Notes under the pieces: generated by a model
Told to the model about the DNA's origin: nothing
The model's input: only the letters and a program-made list of their open reading frames with translations
The model's database searches: none
Origin: Candidatus Gastranaerophilales bacterium
GTDB taxonomy: Bacteria > Cyanobacteriota > Vampirovibrionia > Gastranaerophilales > Gastranaerophilaceae
Direction: 5' to 3'
NCBI GenBank assembly: GCA_944324905.1
Contig: CALUYB010000006.1
Location: 1 to 64,000 of the forward strand
Length of the DNA stretch: 64,000 bases
Shown here: positions 18,146-27,137 of the stretch, in pieces
Layout of the letters: each line of letters begins with the position of its first letter
Position numbering within the stretch: position 1 is the stretch's first letter
Made by a program: the position numbers and the translations under genes

Positions 18146-19268
18146 AGAATCTGGCAATAATTATATAATTTCCCAGCCTGACAGCACGCTTATTACTGTT
18201 GTTGTTTTTCTGGTTGTAATTGGGATAATGGCTATTTTTTCTGCAGGTTCTCCGCGTGCAATAGCAAATGGTGATAATCCCCTTGTATTTACTATAAAAC
18301 AGTTGGCATGGCTAATAGCAGGTATTGGTGCGGCGTCGTTTTTTTCAAAATACGACTATAAAAACTTAAAAGTGTGGGCGATTCCGGCTTGCGCTGTTGT
18401 TCTTGTTTTGCTTTTAATGGTGCAGTTTTCGCCACTAGGGTTAATGGTAAATGAAGCAAAAAGATGGCTTGCAATAGGGCCTTTGCAGTTTCAACCGTCA
18501 GAGCTTGCAAAACCTGCTGTTGTTCTTGCTTTTGCGTCACTGTTTTCAAGCAACGTAAATATTTTAGATGAGAGAAAAATTCCGTTTTATGTTCTTTTTG
18601 CTGCAATGCTGTTTTTGATTTTTAAACAACCAAATTTATCAATGGTAATTTTGCTATGTATGACAAGTGTTTCAATGTATTTTGCAGCAGGCGGCAGAGT
18701 AAAAACAATCATAGCGGCGTTTACATGTGCTGCTCTTGCTTCACCACCTTTGTTTTTAGGTTATCAAAAGCAAAGAATTCTTGTTTGGCTTGATCCGCAA
18801 AAAGACCCACACAACGCAGGATACAACATTATACAGTCACTTGTTGCATTTGCCGGCGGCGGATTTTTCGGGGTTGGTTTTGGTAACTCTAAACAAAAGC
18901 TCTCTTGGCTTCCTGAGGGGCATACGGACTTTATATTTGCGGTAATTGCAGAGGAATTTGGTTTTTTAGGCTGCTTTTTTATAATCTGTCTTTTTGCAAT
19001 GTTTGCTTACCATGGTTTTATAGCTGCAAAGCGCTGTCCTGATATGTTTGGAAAATTGCTTGCGGTGGGTATTACTTTTTCAATATGTTTTCAAGCTTTA
19101 ATGAATATATCTGTTGCAAGTTCGTTTTTACCTGCAACAGGTATTCCCTTACCTTTTATAAGCTATGGCGGTTCATCTTTGTTTGTTTCTCTTTGTATGT
19201 TTGGTGTATTGTTAAATATATCTAAAAAAAGAGTTCAGAGGATTAAACCGTATGTGCAGCAATATTAA
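18111..19268 (+). CDS. ftsW: lipid II polymerase / division protein FtsW
   Basis: A SEDS-family integral membrane protein of about 385 residues with roughly ten membrane segments. It polymerises lipid II with its cognate transpeptidase at the septum. The diagnostic LPEGHTDFIFAVIAEEFGF and GIPLPFISYGGSS are present. The start at ATG 18111 follows AGGGGAGG at 18091-18098; an earlier ATG at 18030 would only re-read murD. The cluster position between murD and murG favours FtsW over RodA. Confidence 0.92.
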   Translation: MSYQRNNSYHDRESGNNYIISQPDSTLITVVVFLVVIGIMAIFSAGSPRAIANGDNPLVFTIKQLAWLIAGIGAASFFSKYDYKNLKVWAIPACAVVLVLLLMVQFSPLGLMVNEAKRWLAIGPLQFQPSELAKPAVVLAFASLFSSNVNILDERKIPFYVLFAAMLFLIFKQPNLSMVILLCMTSVSMYFAAGGRVKTIIAAFTCAALASPPLFLGYQKQRILVWLDPQKDPHNAGYNIIQSLVAFAGGGFFGVGFGNSKQKLSWLPEGHTDFIFAVIAEEFGFLGCFFIICLFAMFAYHGFIAAKRCPDMFGKLLAVGITFSICFQALMNISVASSFLPATGIPLPFISYGGSSLFVSLCMFGVLLNISKKRVQRIKPYVQQY

Positions 19269-20370
19269 ATATTTTATAACAGGAGGCGGAACAGGCGGGC
19301 ATATTTACCCTGCAATGGCTGTTATAGACGAGCTTGTTAAGTCGGGTGTCAATAAAAAAGATATTTTTTATGTAGGAAATAAAAATAACTTAGAGTATCA
19401 AATTGCTACAAGCAAGGATTTAAATTTTTTATCTTACAATGTTTCAGGCATGCCAAGAAAAATTTCCTTTAAATTATTTTTATTTTTTATAAAGCTTATT
19501 GTAGCTGTATTTTGGGCATTTTATTATGCACTAAAATATAAGCCCGATGTTGTTTTTGCAACTGGCGGTTATGTCTGCGCGCCGATTTTAACAGTTGCTA
19601 AAATTTTAAAAATACCTTATGTATTGCATGATTGCGATGCTCACCCCGGTATTGTTTCAAGGCTTTTTTCATCAGGCGCAAGGTCAATTTCGCTTGCATT
19701 TGAAAGTGCAAAAGAATATACAAAATGCAAGGATTTTCATTGCCTCGGAAATCCTATCAGGGAGGATTTTAAAACTCTTTCAAAAGACGAGGCAAGAAAA
19801 ATCTTGCATATAGAAAAAGATTTTACAATATTAATCATGGGCGGTTCATCAGGTGCTAAAAAGATTAACGAGGCAGCCTTTGGAGTTGTCGAGAAGTTTA
19901 AAAATAACAAGGATATTCAAATAATTTGGCAAACAGGCAAGAAAAATTTTGATGAAGTTAAAAATAAACTTGTGCAAATTCCTGATAATTTAATTTTGCG
20001 ACCATATTTTGAGAATATGGCAATACCTCTTGTAGCCTCAGATGTTGCAGTTTCGCGCGCAGGGTCTTTGTCTTTGTCGGAATTATGTGCTGCAGGCCTG
20101 CCTTCAATACTTGTGCCATACCCTTATGCTGCAGCAGATCATCAAAGAATTAATGCAAAAAAAATGTGTGAACTCGGCGCGTCTTTGTATTTAGATGACA
20201 ATGATTGTAATGCGCAAAATCTTTTAGAAAAACTTTTAGAATTAATTTCAGATAAAGAAAAATTATCTAAACTTGCAAAATGTGCAAAAGATAATGCTAA
20301 ATACGATGCTGCAAAAGAAATTGTCGGATTAATTAAAAAGGCTGCTGAGGATAAAAATGCAAAGTGCTGA
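19252..20370 (+). CDS. murG: lipid II synthase MurG
   Basis: This GT28 enzyme transfers GlcNAc from UDP-GlcNAc to lipid I at the inner face of the membrane. It has 372 residues: the N-terminal GGGTGGHIYPA loop, a hydrophobic membrane-association patch (FKLFLFFIKLIVAVFWAF) and the C-terminal SRAGSLSLSEL and PYPYAAADHQ sugar-nucleotide site. It overlaps ftsW by 17 nt and folC by 14 nt. Confidence 0.95.
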   Translation: MCSNIKYFITGGGTGGHIYPAMAVIDELVKSGVNKKDIFYVGNKNNLEYQIATSKDLNFLSYNVSGMPRKISFKLFLFFIKLIVAVFWAFYYALKYKPDVVFATGGYVCAPILTVAKILKIPYVLHDCDAHPGIVSRLFSSGARSISLAFESAKEYTKCKDFHCLGNPIREDFKTLSKDEARKILHIEKDFTILIMGGSSGAKKINEAAFGVVEKFKNNKDIQIIWQTGKKNFDEVKNKLVQIPDNLILRPYFENMAIPLVASDVAVSRAGSLSLSELCAAGLPSILVPYPYAAADHQRINAKKMCELGASLYLDDNDCNAQNLLEKLLELISDKEKLSKLAKCAKDNAKYDAAKEIVGLIKKAAEDKNAKC

Positions 20371-21547
20371 GAGTATTTTAACCTCAAAAAATAAATTTCA
20401 TATTAATTTAGGGCTTGCTCGCACACTTGAGGCGCTTGAAAAACTGGGAAATCCTCAAAATGACATTAATTTTATCCATGTTGCAGGTACTAATGGCAAG
20501 GGGTCAGTTTGCGCGCTGTTAAATGAGATTTTGTGTACCTATTTTTTAAATACAGATGTAAAAATTGGGCTTTTTACAAGTCCTCATTTGTTTTCTTACT
20601 GCGAGCGCATTAAGGTTAATAATGAAAATATTTCTCAAGATGAGCTTGATAAATATATAAAAATTGCCTCAGACTCTCAAGATGAGCTTACGGAATTTGA
20701 AATTTTAACTGTTGCTGCTTTTTTATATTTTAAAGATAAAAATGTAAAATATGTAGTGTTGGAAGTGGGTCTTGGCGGAAAGTTTGACTCTACAAATGTG
20801 ATTAAAAATACGCTTTGCAGCGTTATTACAACTATTGATTATGACCATACAGCGCGTTTAGGTAATACAATTGAAGAAATTGCGTATCAAAAAGCTGGTA
20901 TTATAAAGCAAAATTGCCCTGTTGTTATAGGTTGTGACAATTTAGGTCTGGACGTTGTAAAAAAATACGCAAGTGATTTTAATGCCCCTTTGTACGAGGT
21001 TAAAAGCCTTGTAAAACCAAGCTTTTCTACTATTTCAATTAATAATAAAGAGTATGACTTTTCGCTTTTGGGTGATTATCAAACCAAAAATCTTGCCCTT
21101 GCGCTTGAAACGCTAAAGCATCTGCCTTTTAAGGTAAGTGAGGAAACTTTAAAAATGGCTCTTAAAAATGTAAGGTGGAAATTTCGACTTGAATATGACA
21201 AGGAAAAAAAGCTTTTAATTGATGGCGCACACAATCCTTCCGGAATAAAGGCTTTAAGGGAATTTTTAAATAAATATTTTCCAGATGATAAAAAAACTTT
21301 TATCTTTGGCTGTCTTAATAATAAAGATTACGAAAATATGCTAAATGAGCTTATTTTGCCTGATGATGAGTTTTATTTTTATGAATTTGATTACCCTAAT
21401 GCTCTTAAATTTGAACAATTGCCAAATAAAATTAAAGCTAGGGCAAAAAGGGTTTTAAATCCTTTTGAGATTTTAGAAAGCAGAAAAAACTTGAAAATCG
21501 TTTGCGGTTCGCTATATATGCTCGGTAAGTTATTTAATCCCCGTTGA
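20357..21547 (+). CDS. folC: folylpolyglutamate / dihydrofolate synthase FolC
   Basis: A Mur-ligase-fold enzyme of 396 residues that adds glutamate to folates and possibly to dihydropteroate. It has VAGTNGKGSVCALL, LFTSPHLFSYCERI, EVGLGGKFDSTN and DGAHNPSG, all family hallmarks. It ends the cell-wall cluster and converges on dut with an 18-nt overlap of coding ends. Folates it makes are used by PurN and TrmFO. Confidence 0.92.
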   Translation: MQSAESILTSKNKFHINLGLARTLEALEKLGNPQNDINFIHVAGTNGKGSVCALLNEILCTYFLNTDVKIGLFTSPHLFSYCERIKVNNENISQDELDKYIKIASDSQDELTEFEILTVAAFLYFKDKNVKYVVLEVGLGGKFDSTNVIKNTLCSVITTIDYDHTARLGNTIEEIAYQKAGIIKQNCPVVIGCDNLGLDVVKKYASDFNAPLYEVKSLVKPSFSTISINNKEYDFSLLGDYQTKNLALALETLKHLPFKVSEETLKMALKNVRWKFRLEYDKEKKLLIDGAHNPSGIKALREFLNKYFPDDKKTFIFGCLNNKDYENMLNELILPDDEFYFYEFDYPNALKFEQLPNKIKARAKRVLNPFEILESRKNLKIVCGSLYMLGKLFNPR

Positions 21548-21976
21548 GCCAAAACCGCCTTCTTGACGCTGGGTTATAGAGAGTTCTTCAACTGCTTCAA
21601 TTTCAGCTTTAACAACCGGTGCAATAAGCATTTGCGCGATTCTATCCCCCCTGTGTACCGTAAAATTTTCATTTGAAAGATTGATTAACCCTACGCAAAT
21701 TTCGCCTCTGTAGTCTTCATCAATTGTTCCAACGCAATTAGAGAGGCTTATTCCGCTTTTTATGGCAAGTCCGCTTCGCGGGCGCACTTGCGCTTCGTAG
21801 TTTTTTGGTAATTCTATTTTTATACCTGTTGGGATTAAAGCGCGCTCAAGTGGTTTTAGCAATATATCAACCTGATTTGCAGCGTATAAGTCCATTGCGG
21901 CAGCACCTTGTGTTTGATACTGCGGTAATTTAAAGCAGTGCGGCAGTTTTTGTATTTTTAGAGTTATTTGAGTCAT
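21530..21976 (-). CDS. dut: dUTPase
   Basis: A trimeric dUTP diphosphatase of 148 residues with all five motifs: GAAAMDLYA, RPRSGLA, GTIDEDYRGEI, RGDRIAQMLI and the C-terminal RQEGGFGSTG that closes over the active site. It keeps uracil out of DNA and supplies dUMP. GGAG lies nine bases before the ATG. The gene starts 47 nt inside coaX. Confidence 0.95.
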   Translation of the reverse strand: MTQITLKIQKLPHCFKLPQYQTQGAAAMDLYAANQVDILLKPLERALIPTGIKIELPKNYEAQVRPRSGLAIKSGISLSNCVGTIDEDYRGEICVGLINLSNENFTVHRGDRIAQMLIAPVVKAEIEAVEELSITQRQEGGFGSTGIK

Positions 21977-22754
21977 TTTTATTTTCTCCGCAATTAAGTT
22001 TGTACAAGTATTTTAACCCTTCAAGTGTCAAATTTGGATTTATGTGGTCAAAACCACGCTCCATATTGTCAAAAAGCACATTTGAATAGCCGCCTGTTGC
22101 AATGACGGTCGCTTTTTGTCCCAGCTCTTTTTCGCAAGCTTTTATCATGCCATCTATCATTGCGGCATGTCCTCTTACAATCCCTGAAAGCATTGCGCTA
22201 ATTGTATCTTTGCCTATCGCATTTTCGGGTGCTTCAATTTTTAATTTTGGCAATTTGGATGTGAATTGACTTAGTGATTTTGCTTGAATTTTAAGTCCCG
22301 GGGCAATTAAACCGCCAATAAAATTTTTATTTTCGTCAACAATATCAAAGCTTGTTGCTGTTCCAAGGTCTATAACTATTGCAGGTAATTTATATAAAAT
22401 AGCTGCGGCGCTTGCATTTGCAAGCCTGTCAGCTCCTGCTTCTTTTGGTTGTTTTAAATCAATTGTTACAGGTAATTTTGCCTTGTGAGAAAGCACAAAA
22501 GGAGTGATTTTTAAATATTTTTCAAGAGCTTTTTTATATGTTTCGCAAAGCGGCGCGACAACGCTTGAAATTATTGCACTGTCGATTTTGGGTGCAATAT
22601 TTGAATTTTGCAGTAAATTTAGTATTAAAATCCCGTATTCGTCTTCAAAACGCTTGATGTCCGAGGCTATATTCCAGCTTTTTTCAAGCTCTCCATTATC
22701 ACTGAAAACGCCTAAATTTGTGTTTGTATTACCAATATCTATTACTAAAAGCAT
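21930..22754 (-). CDS. coaX: type III pantothenate kinase CoaX
   Basis: This ASKHA-fold kinase makes 4'-phosphopantothenate, the first step of coenzyme A synthesis. It has 274 residues, with DIGNTNTNLGVF, EAGADRLANASAA, VIDLGTATSFD and GGLIAPGL. The C-terminus carries about 20 extra polar residues rich in Asn, Lys and Ser; this tail lies exactly where the gene overlaps dut, so it may be a by-product of the overlap. Confidence 0.92.
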   Translation of the reverse strand: MLLVIDIGNTNTNLGVFSDNGELEKSWNIASDIKRFEDEYGILILNLLQNSNIAPKIDSAIISSVVAPLCETYKKALEKYLKITPFVLSHKAKLPVTIDLKQPKEAGADRLANASAAAILYKLPAIVIDLGTATSFDIVDENKNFIGGLIAPGLKIQAKSLSQFTSKLPKLKIEAPENAIGKDTISAMLSGIVRGHAAMIDGMIKACEKELGQKATVIATGGYSNVLFDNMERGFDHINPNLTLEGLKYLYKLNCGENKNDSNNSKNTKTAALL

Positions 22755-22886
22755 AACTTAAATGTATCACAAAAAAGAATTTTAAAAATTTTAATTATTA
22801 AGTTTTGTTAAATTAGTATATATTTTTTGGCAATTTTATATAAAAAATATTTTTTATATATATAAGTTTGTAATAAGGAAAAAAAT

Positions 22887-23306
22887 ATGTTAAACATTTT
22901 AATGACAATGCTTACATATATTGATTTAAGAAGTATCTGGCAGGCAGATGCAATGAAAGACAGCCAAATGCTTCAAGACCAGCAATTACAATCTTCAAAC
23001 GAACAAACAGAGATTATGCGCAAGCAAACAGAAGAAGAAGCACTTGTTCAAATGGAACTTGATGATTCTGAGGATGCTTCAACAGAAGCATACACTGCTG
23101 TTTTGCAAAAAATGAGTGAAATTTCTTCAAAATACGAAACAAAATTGCAGTCACTGCTTGCTCAAAATCAAGCAAGAGAAAGAGAGATAGAGCAAAGAAT
23201 TACAGCTCGTGAACCTAAAATAAAAGCAGTTGATGCCGATATTGAAAGCTTACAAGATACTTTAGATAAAAGAACAGAAGAACAATTTACATATATGCAA
23301 AATTAA
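22887..23306 (+). CDS. unrecognised coiled-coil protein
   Basis: A 139-residue protein with no family I recognise. After a short hydrophobic start (MLNILMTMLTYIDL) almost all of it is charged and Gln/Glu-rich with heptad spacing, so it is probably a long alpha-helical coiled coil (residues 30-135). There is no signal peptide. AAGGA lies upstream of the ATG and a strong hairpin terminator follows its stop, so it appears to be a separate single-gene transcript. Confidence 0.7.
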   Translation: MLNILMTMLTYIDLRSIWQADAMKDSQMLQDQQLQSSNEQTEIMRKQTEEEALVQMELDDSEDASTEAYTAVLQKMSEISSKYETKLQSLLAQNQAREREIEQRITAREPKIKAVDADIESLQDTLDKRTEEQFTYMQN

Positions 23307-23330
23307 AAAACTGCCAGAGGCAGTTTTTTA
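23305..23330 (+). terminator. rho-independent terminator
   Basis: Stem AAAACTGCC (23307-23315) / GGCAGTTTT (23319-23327) with an AGA loop and trailing T-run, directly after the coiled-coil gene. Confidence 0.85.
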
Positions 23331-23391
23331 TTGTAAAGCATTGTAACAATTATTTTTAATTGTATCCGATTGGCGGCACAAAAAATCTTTT

Positions 23392-23419
23392 ACATGTTTT
23401 ATTATAATGAAAAACATGT
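23392..23419 (+). promoter_or_regulatory. inverted repeat around a -10 box (operator candidate)
   Basis: ACATGTTTT (23392-23400) and AAAACATGT (23411-23419) form a perfect 9-bp inverted repeat with a 10-nt centre. That centre contains a consensus TATAAT (23403-23408). A protein binding the two arms would cover the -10 element of the gene starting at 23434. No clear -35 is visible. Confidence 0.45.
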
Positions 23420-23433
23420 TTAAAGAGGTTTAA

Positions 23434-23913
23434 ATGAAGGTTGATAATATTAAAAATGTGGTCGGTACAGTTACGGCTCCTGCAAGAAAAGTTTATACTA
23501 CAGTCAAAAAATCATTTTTAAATGATGTTGCTAGAAATAACTTTAAAAAAGCTGCTCCGGCTGCACTTATTTGTACAGGCGGTTTTAGTTTACTTTCGCT
23601 TATACCTAACAGAAAAACAGACGGCAAACAGAAAAAGCTTGAAAAGAAGAGTGGAACTCTTGCTGCCATAGCTTTTGCAGTAGCGTCATTTAAGAAATTC
23701 TTTAACGCTGAAAACAAAACCCTGAAAAACCTTTTTAACGATGTTAAAAAATTAAATTTCAAAGATGGTCTTGAAAAGTTAAAAACAAATAAATCAAATG
23801 TTATTGTTTATCTTGCCTCAATAGTTGGCGTTAAGGTATTGACAGACATTGCTACAAAAGGTATAGATGGCATTGTTAACGATGTTGCCGAGCCAAAAAA
23901 ACTTGGTGATTAA
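23434..23913 (+). CDS. unrecognised lineage-type membrane-associated protein
   Basis: This 159-residue basic protein begins MKVDNIKN. It has two moderately hydrophobic stretches (about residues 40-52, AAPAALICTGGFSLL, and 125-145, VIVYLASIVGVKVL) with Lys-rich segments between, and no cleavable signal peptide. Its start resembles that of the 675-residue protein at 53220 (MKVQNIKQ), and its alternation of Lys/Ala-rich and hydrophobic stretches recalls the 148-residue protein at 55303. AGAGG lies before the ATG. I do not recognise a family or function. Confidence 0.7.
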   Translation: MKVDNIKNVVGTVTAPARKVYTTVKKSFLNDVARNNFKKAAPAALICTGGFSLLSLIPNRKTDGKQKKLEKKSGTLAAIAFAVASFKKFFNAENKTLKNLFNDVKKLNFKDGLEKLKTNKSNVIVYLASIVGVKVLTDIATKGIDGIVNDVAEPKKLGD

Positions 23914-23995
23914 TAAAAATTAATATTTTTTGCGTATTTAATTAAAGATTTTTTTTATTTTGTCGATAAATCCCTTGTAATTTGCGGGGTTTATC

Positions 23996-25114
23996 ATGTC
24001 TTTAAATGCACCCAATGACCTATTTTTAAATAACCTTGACGATATTTTGCAAACAAGTCCGTCAAAAGCAGCTCATACTGTGCTTCTTGTTGATGACGAG
24101 GTAAACAATCTTCAACTTTTAAAAAGAACTTTGCGCGGCAAATACAATATTTTAACTGCTTCAAATGGTAAAGAAGGTCTTGAAGTTCTTGAAAATAACG
24201 TTGATAGGATTTCTCTTATTGTTTCTGACCATAAAATGCCAGTCATGGAAGGTACAGAGTTTTTAGAAAAGGCAAATGAAATTTCGCCAGATGTTATTAA
24301 AATTCTTTTAACAGGTTTTTCAGATATTGAAATTTTAATGGACGCTGTTAACAAGTGCAATCTTTTTCAATATATGTTAAAACCCTTTGATCCTGAGGAG
24401 TTGCAACAAGTAATTGAAAATGGTCTTGATAAATTTGACCTTGCAAGTTCAAAATCTTGTATTCTAACAGATTTAAGAGAGTTGTTTTATAAAACAATAA
24501 AATCAATCTCATCGGCACTTGATGCTAAAGACCCCTATACCCATGGGCATTCGCTCAGGGTTACTTTGTATTCTTTAATTCTTGCAAAAGAGCTGAATTT
24601 AGATGATAAAATGCTTGAAGAAATTGAACTTGCAGGGCTTTTGCACGACATTGGAAAAATTGCTATTCCTCAGAGTATTTTATGTAAACCGGGGAAATTA
24701 ACCGATGAAGAATTTGCAATAATGAAATCGCATCCTGAAAACTCGGAAAAATTAATTTCAAGCATAAAAAAACTTGCAGGGATTAGCAACTGGCTTAAAT
24801 CCCACCATGAAAAGTGGGACGGTACCGGCTATCCGGGACATTTAAAAGGGGAAGAAATTCCGCTTTCAGCTCGTATTATTGCCCTTGCTGATACATATGA
24901 TGCTATGACGTCTACTCGCTCATACAGAAAAGCTCTTGAGCATGAAGTCGCAATTGAAGAAATAAAAAGATGCTCGGGTACTCAATTTGACCCAAAACTT
25001 GCAGAGCTTTTTGTAAATCTTGGTGATACAATAAAAGCTGCAAAAGAAAATCCTGAAGAATATTACGAAAAATACAGCTATTTACACAAAGAAATCAACT
25101 CGACTATTGTTTAA
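23996..25114 (+). CDS. response regulator with HD-GYP domain
   Basis: A two-domain signalling protein of 372 residues. The receiver domain (about 27-145) has the acidic pair Asp33/Asp34, phospho-acceptor Asp78 in VSDHKMP, Thr106 and Lys129. The HD-GYP domain (about 165-355) has LLHDIGK with His217/Asp218, then HHEKWDGTGYP at 270-280, the full set expected of an active cyclic-di-GMP phosphodiesterase. No histidine kinase gene is adjacent. It converges on the PHP gene with an 11-nt overlap. Confidence 0.92.
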   Translation: MSLNAPNDLFLNNLDDILQTSPSKAAHTVLLVDDEVNNLQLLKRTLRGKYNILTASNGKEGLEVLENNVDRISLIVSDHKMPVMEGTEFLEKANEISPDVIKILLTGFSDIEILMDAVNKCNLFQYMLKPFDPEELQQVIENGLDKFDLASSKSCILTDLRELFYKTIKSISSALDAKDPYTHGHSLRVTLYSLILAKELNLDDKMLEEIELAGLLHDIGKIAIPQSILCKPGKLTDEEFAIMKSHPENSEKLISSIKKLAGISNWLKSHHEKWDGTGYPGHLKGEEIPLSARIIALADTYDAMTSTRSYRKALEHEVAIEEIKRCSGTQFDPKLAELFVNLGDTIKAAKENPEEYYEKYSYLHKEINSTIV

Positions 25115-25739
25115 TAAGTGAGCCATGTTCATCTGTTCCGCCAGTCATTACAAGGTCGTATTTTTGTGCTAAATCTTTTATGTGTTTTCTTGAGTGAAAT
25201 TTTATAATGCCTCTGTGGCGTTTGTATGGGTAATATACCTCAATACCATCAAGCCCTAAGGTTTTCAAGCTTTTTGTAAAGCTATCAAGATTTATAACCC
25301 AGCAACAACATGGATGAGCAAGAACGGCAATACCGCCTGCTGAGTGTATGGCATCGATTGCTTTTTTCGGGTGTCGAGATTTAAAAAGCCTTACAATATC
25401 ATATTGAGTTTCCTTTTTGGATTTTGCACAAATGTTCAGTAAGTCTTGATTGTATGGGTCTATTCCATAGCCTAAAATATGCAAAAGTGTACCTTTATAA
25501 AAGCAATCAAATTCAACTGCAGGAATTAAAAAGTTATACTTTTGGTAGTCAAAATTTTGCCAACCGCGAACACTGTTATGGTCGCAAATTGCCATATGCT
25601 CAAGTTTGAGCTCAAGTGCTTGTTTAACCAGATTTTCAAATGTTTCTGAGCCGTCAGAGTGCTTTGAGTGTATGTGCAAATTGGCGCTTTTATAGTACTG
25701 GGTTGATTTTATTGATTTAATTCTATCTTTAATATTCAT
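25104..25739 (-). CDS. PHP-domain phosphoesterase
   Basis: A 211-residue metal-dependent hydrolase of the PHP family. The motifs are NLHIHSKHSDGS (metal-binding HxH), AICDHNSVRG, a middle VLAHPCCCW and the C-terminal GGTDEHGS. The size and layout resemble RNase AM/YciV-like or TrpH-type proteins that act on 5' ends of short RNA or on nucleotide phosphates, but the substrate is not certain. The run of three cysteines after the HP motif is unusual. Confidence 0.85.
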   Translation of the reverse strand: MNIKDRIKSIKSTQYYKSANLHIHSKHSDGSETFENLVKQALELKLEHMAICDHNSVRGWQNFDYQKYNFLIPAVEFDCFYKGTLLHILGYGIDPYNQDLLNICAKSKKETQYDIVRLFKSRHPKKAIDAIHSAGGIAVLAHPCCCWVINLDSFTKSLKTLGLDGIEVYYPYKRHRGIIKFHSRKHIKDLAQKYDLVMTGGTDEHGSLIKQ

Positions 25740-25803
25740 TAAAAACTTGCATTTACCCTTCTTAATCCTTTAATATATTAACATAAAAAATAAGGAGTAA
25801 CGG

Positions 25804-26628
25804 ATGGATATTAAGTATTCTTTTTTTGGAATAATCTCAAGGTCTTTTAAGTTTTTTGGCAAAAATTTTAAAGAACTTTTTGGAGCAATGTTTATGCCTG
25901 TATTTTTGCAGGGGGCTGGTTTATTGGCAAGTTTGTTTCCGGCTTTATATTTTACTTATATACAAAAACCAACAGCCGATATGATGATGGTTTTCTTATT
26001 GCAATTGTTACTATGTTTAGTTTTTGGCTTAGTTTTATTTTGTATAGGTTTTTGGAGATACATTCTTTTGAGCTGTTATTTTTGTTTAGCGGCAAATGAT
26101 TTTGATGATGATAAAGGATTTTATATTCAAATTTACAAAAATAACATCAATAAAAGGCAGGGAAAGTATGTAAAAACTCTTTTGTGGCCTGCTCTAATAA
26201 TGTTACTAATTATCGTTGTCGGTGTTATTGTTGTACATTATTTTGTTATGCAAAAAACTGTTATGGGAAGTTTGCTTGGGGCTGTATCTTTTTTTGTTGC
26301 TCTAATTGCGCTTGCGATTTTTTCTGTAAAAATTAATCTGTTGGTGCCGATTTTTACATTTGAACCGGAATTAAAACCTTTAGATGTAATGAAAAAGTCA
26401 ATTAATATGGTGAAGTTGCCGCAGTTTTTCTGGTTACTTGCCTTTTCTTTGATTGTTTGGTTGATTAGTATTGTAATTCAGTTTATTATTTCTTTTGTGG
26501 CAGGCATGTTTACAACAAATGTTGTGTGTTTAAGAATTGTGGATTTAATAGCAACTTGTATAGTTTTGTTTTTGTTGCCTATTAGCATATGCACAGTTAC
26601 ACTTTTTTATAAAAAACTAACTAAATAA
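25804..26628 (+). CDS. polytopic membrane protein of unknown function
   Basis: A 274-residue hydrophobic protein with about six membrane segments (roughly 30-53, 60-92, 130-155, 158-182, 205-230 and 240-268). The layout of an N-terminal cytoplasmic helix followed by paired helices resembles proteins annotated as glycerophosphodiester phosphodiesterase-type membrane domains, but I see no catalytic motif. AAGGAG lies before the ATG. A strong terminator follows. Confidence 0.75.
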   Translation: MDIKYSFFGIISRSFKFFGKNFKELFGAMFMPVFLQGAGLLASLFPALYFTYIQKPTADMMMVFLLQLLLCLVFGLVLFCIGFWRYILLSCYFCLAANDFDDDKGFYIQIYKNNINKRQGKYVKTLLWPALIMLLIIVVGVIVVHYFVMQKTVMGSLLGAVSFFVALIALAIFSVKINLLVPIFTFEPELKPLDVMKKSINMVKLPQFFWLLAFSLIVWLISIVIQFIISFVAGMFTTNVVCLRIVDLIATCIVLFLLPISICTVTLFYKKLTK

Positions 26629-26636
26629 TATATAAA

Positions 26637-26668
26637 ATAACCGCCTTAAATAAGGCGGTTATTCTTTT
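26637..26668. terminator. bidirectional terminator
   Basis: Stem ATAACCGCCTTA / TAAGGCGGTTAT with a 2-nt loop and T-run. The stop codon of the converging gene at 26659 lies in its right arm. Confidence 0.85.
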
Positions 26669-26991
26669 TGTGATTCATCTTCGGATAATGTTAATTCTTT
26701 TTTATTTTTCTTTTTTTGATTATTTTTTTCTTTAATTTTCTTTTTGCCTATACTCGCGGCGTTTAGTGTGGCAAGGGAATCTAATGAGGCTCGAAGGACT
26801 GCTGAGCGATCAACATATGGTTCTTGTCTAAAGTTTTCATTTTCTTCAGGGTTTTCTCCTTGTGCAAAGTATTCCCCACCTTGACCATTTTTTTCATCAG
26901 AAGTTTTAGCAGCGGTACCCGATATATCGCCGGATTTGAAATTAAAGCTGCCACCAACACCGAAAAAGCCTGAAGATCTGTTATCAACCAT
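26659..26991 (-). CDS. small polar protein of unknown function
   Basis: A 110-residue protein with no recognised family. The first half is Gly/Ser/Asn-rich (SGFFGVGGSFNFKSGD), the middle has a short helix-like LRASLDSLATLNAASIG, and the end is very Lys-rich then acidic. No signal peptide or membrane segment is visible. AAGGGA precedes the ATG at the right distance. A longer open frame on the same strand overlaps it in another phase but is unlikely to be coding. Confidence 0.6.
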   Translation of the reverse strand: MVDNRSSGFFGVGGSFNFKSGDISGTAAKTSDEKNGQGGEYFAQGENPEENENFRQEPYVDRSAVLRASLDSLATLNAASIGKKKIKEKNNQKKKNKKELTLSEDESQKE

Positions 26992-27137
26992 AGCTTGTTT
27001 CCCTTACACCTCGTTTTTGTGATTATACCATTTTTTAAAATCAGGTACAATTTACATGCGTTTTTTTCATACAAAACATGTAGAAAAAAAAATTTGCGCA
27101 ATTTTTTATTTATTTTGTTTTTATGTGTATAATAAAT

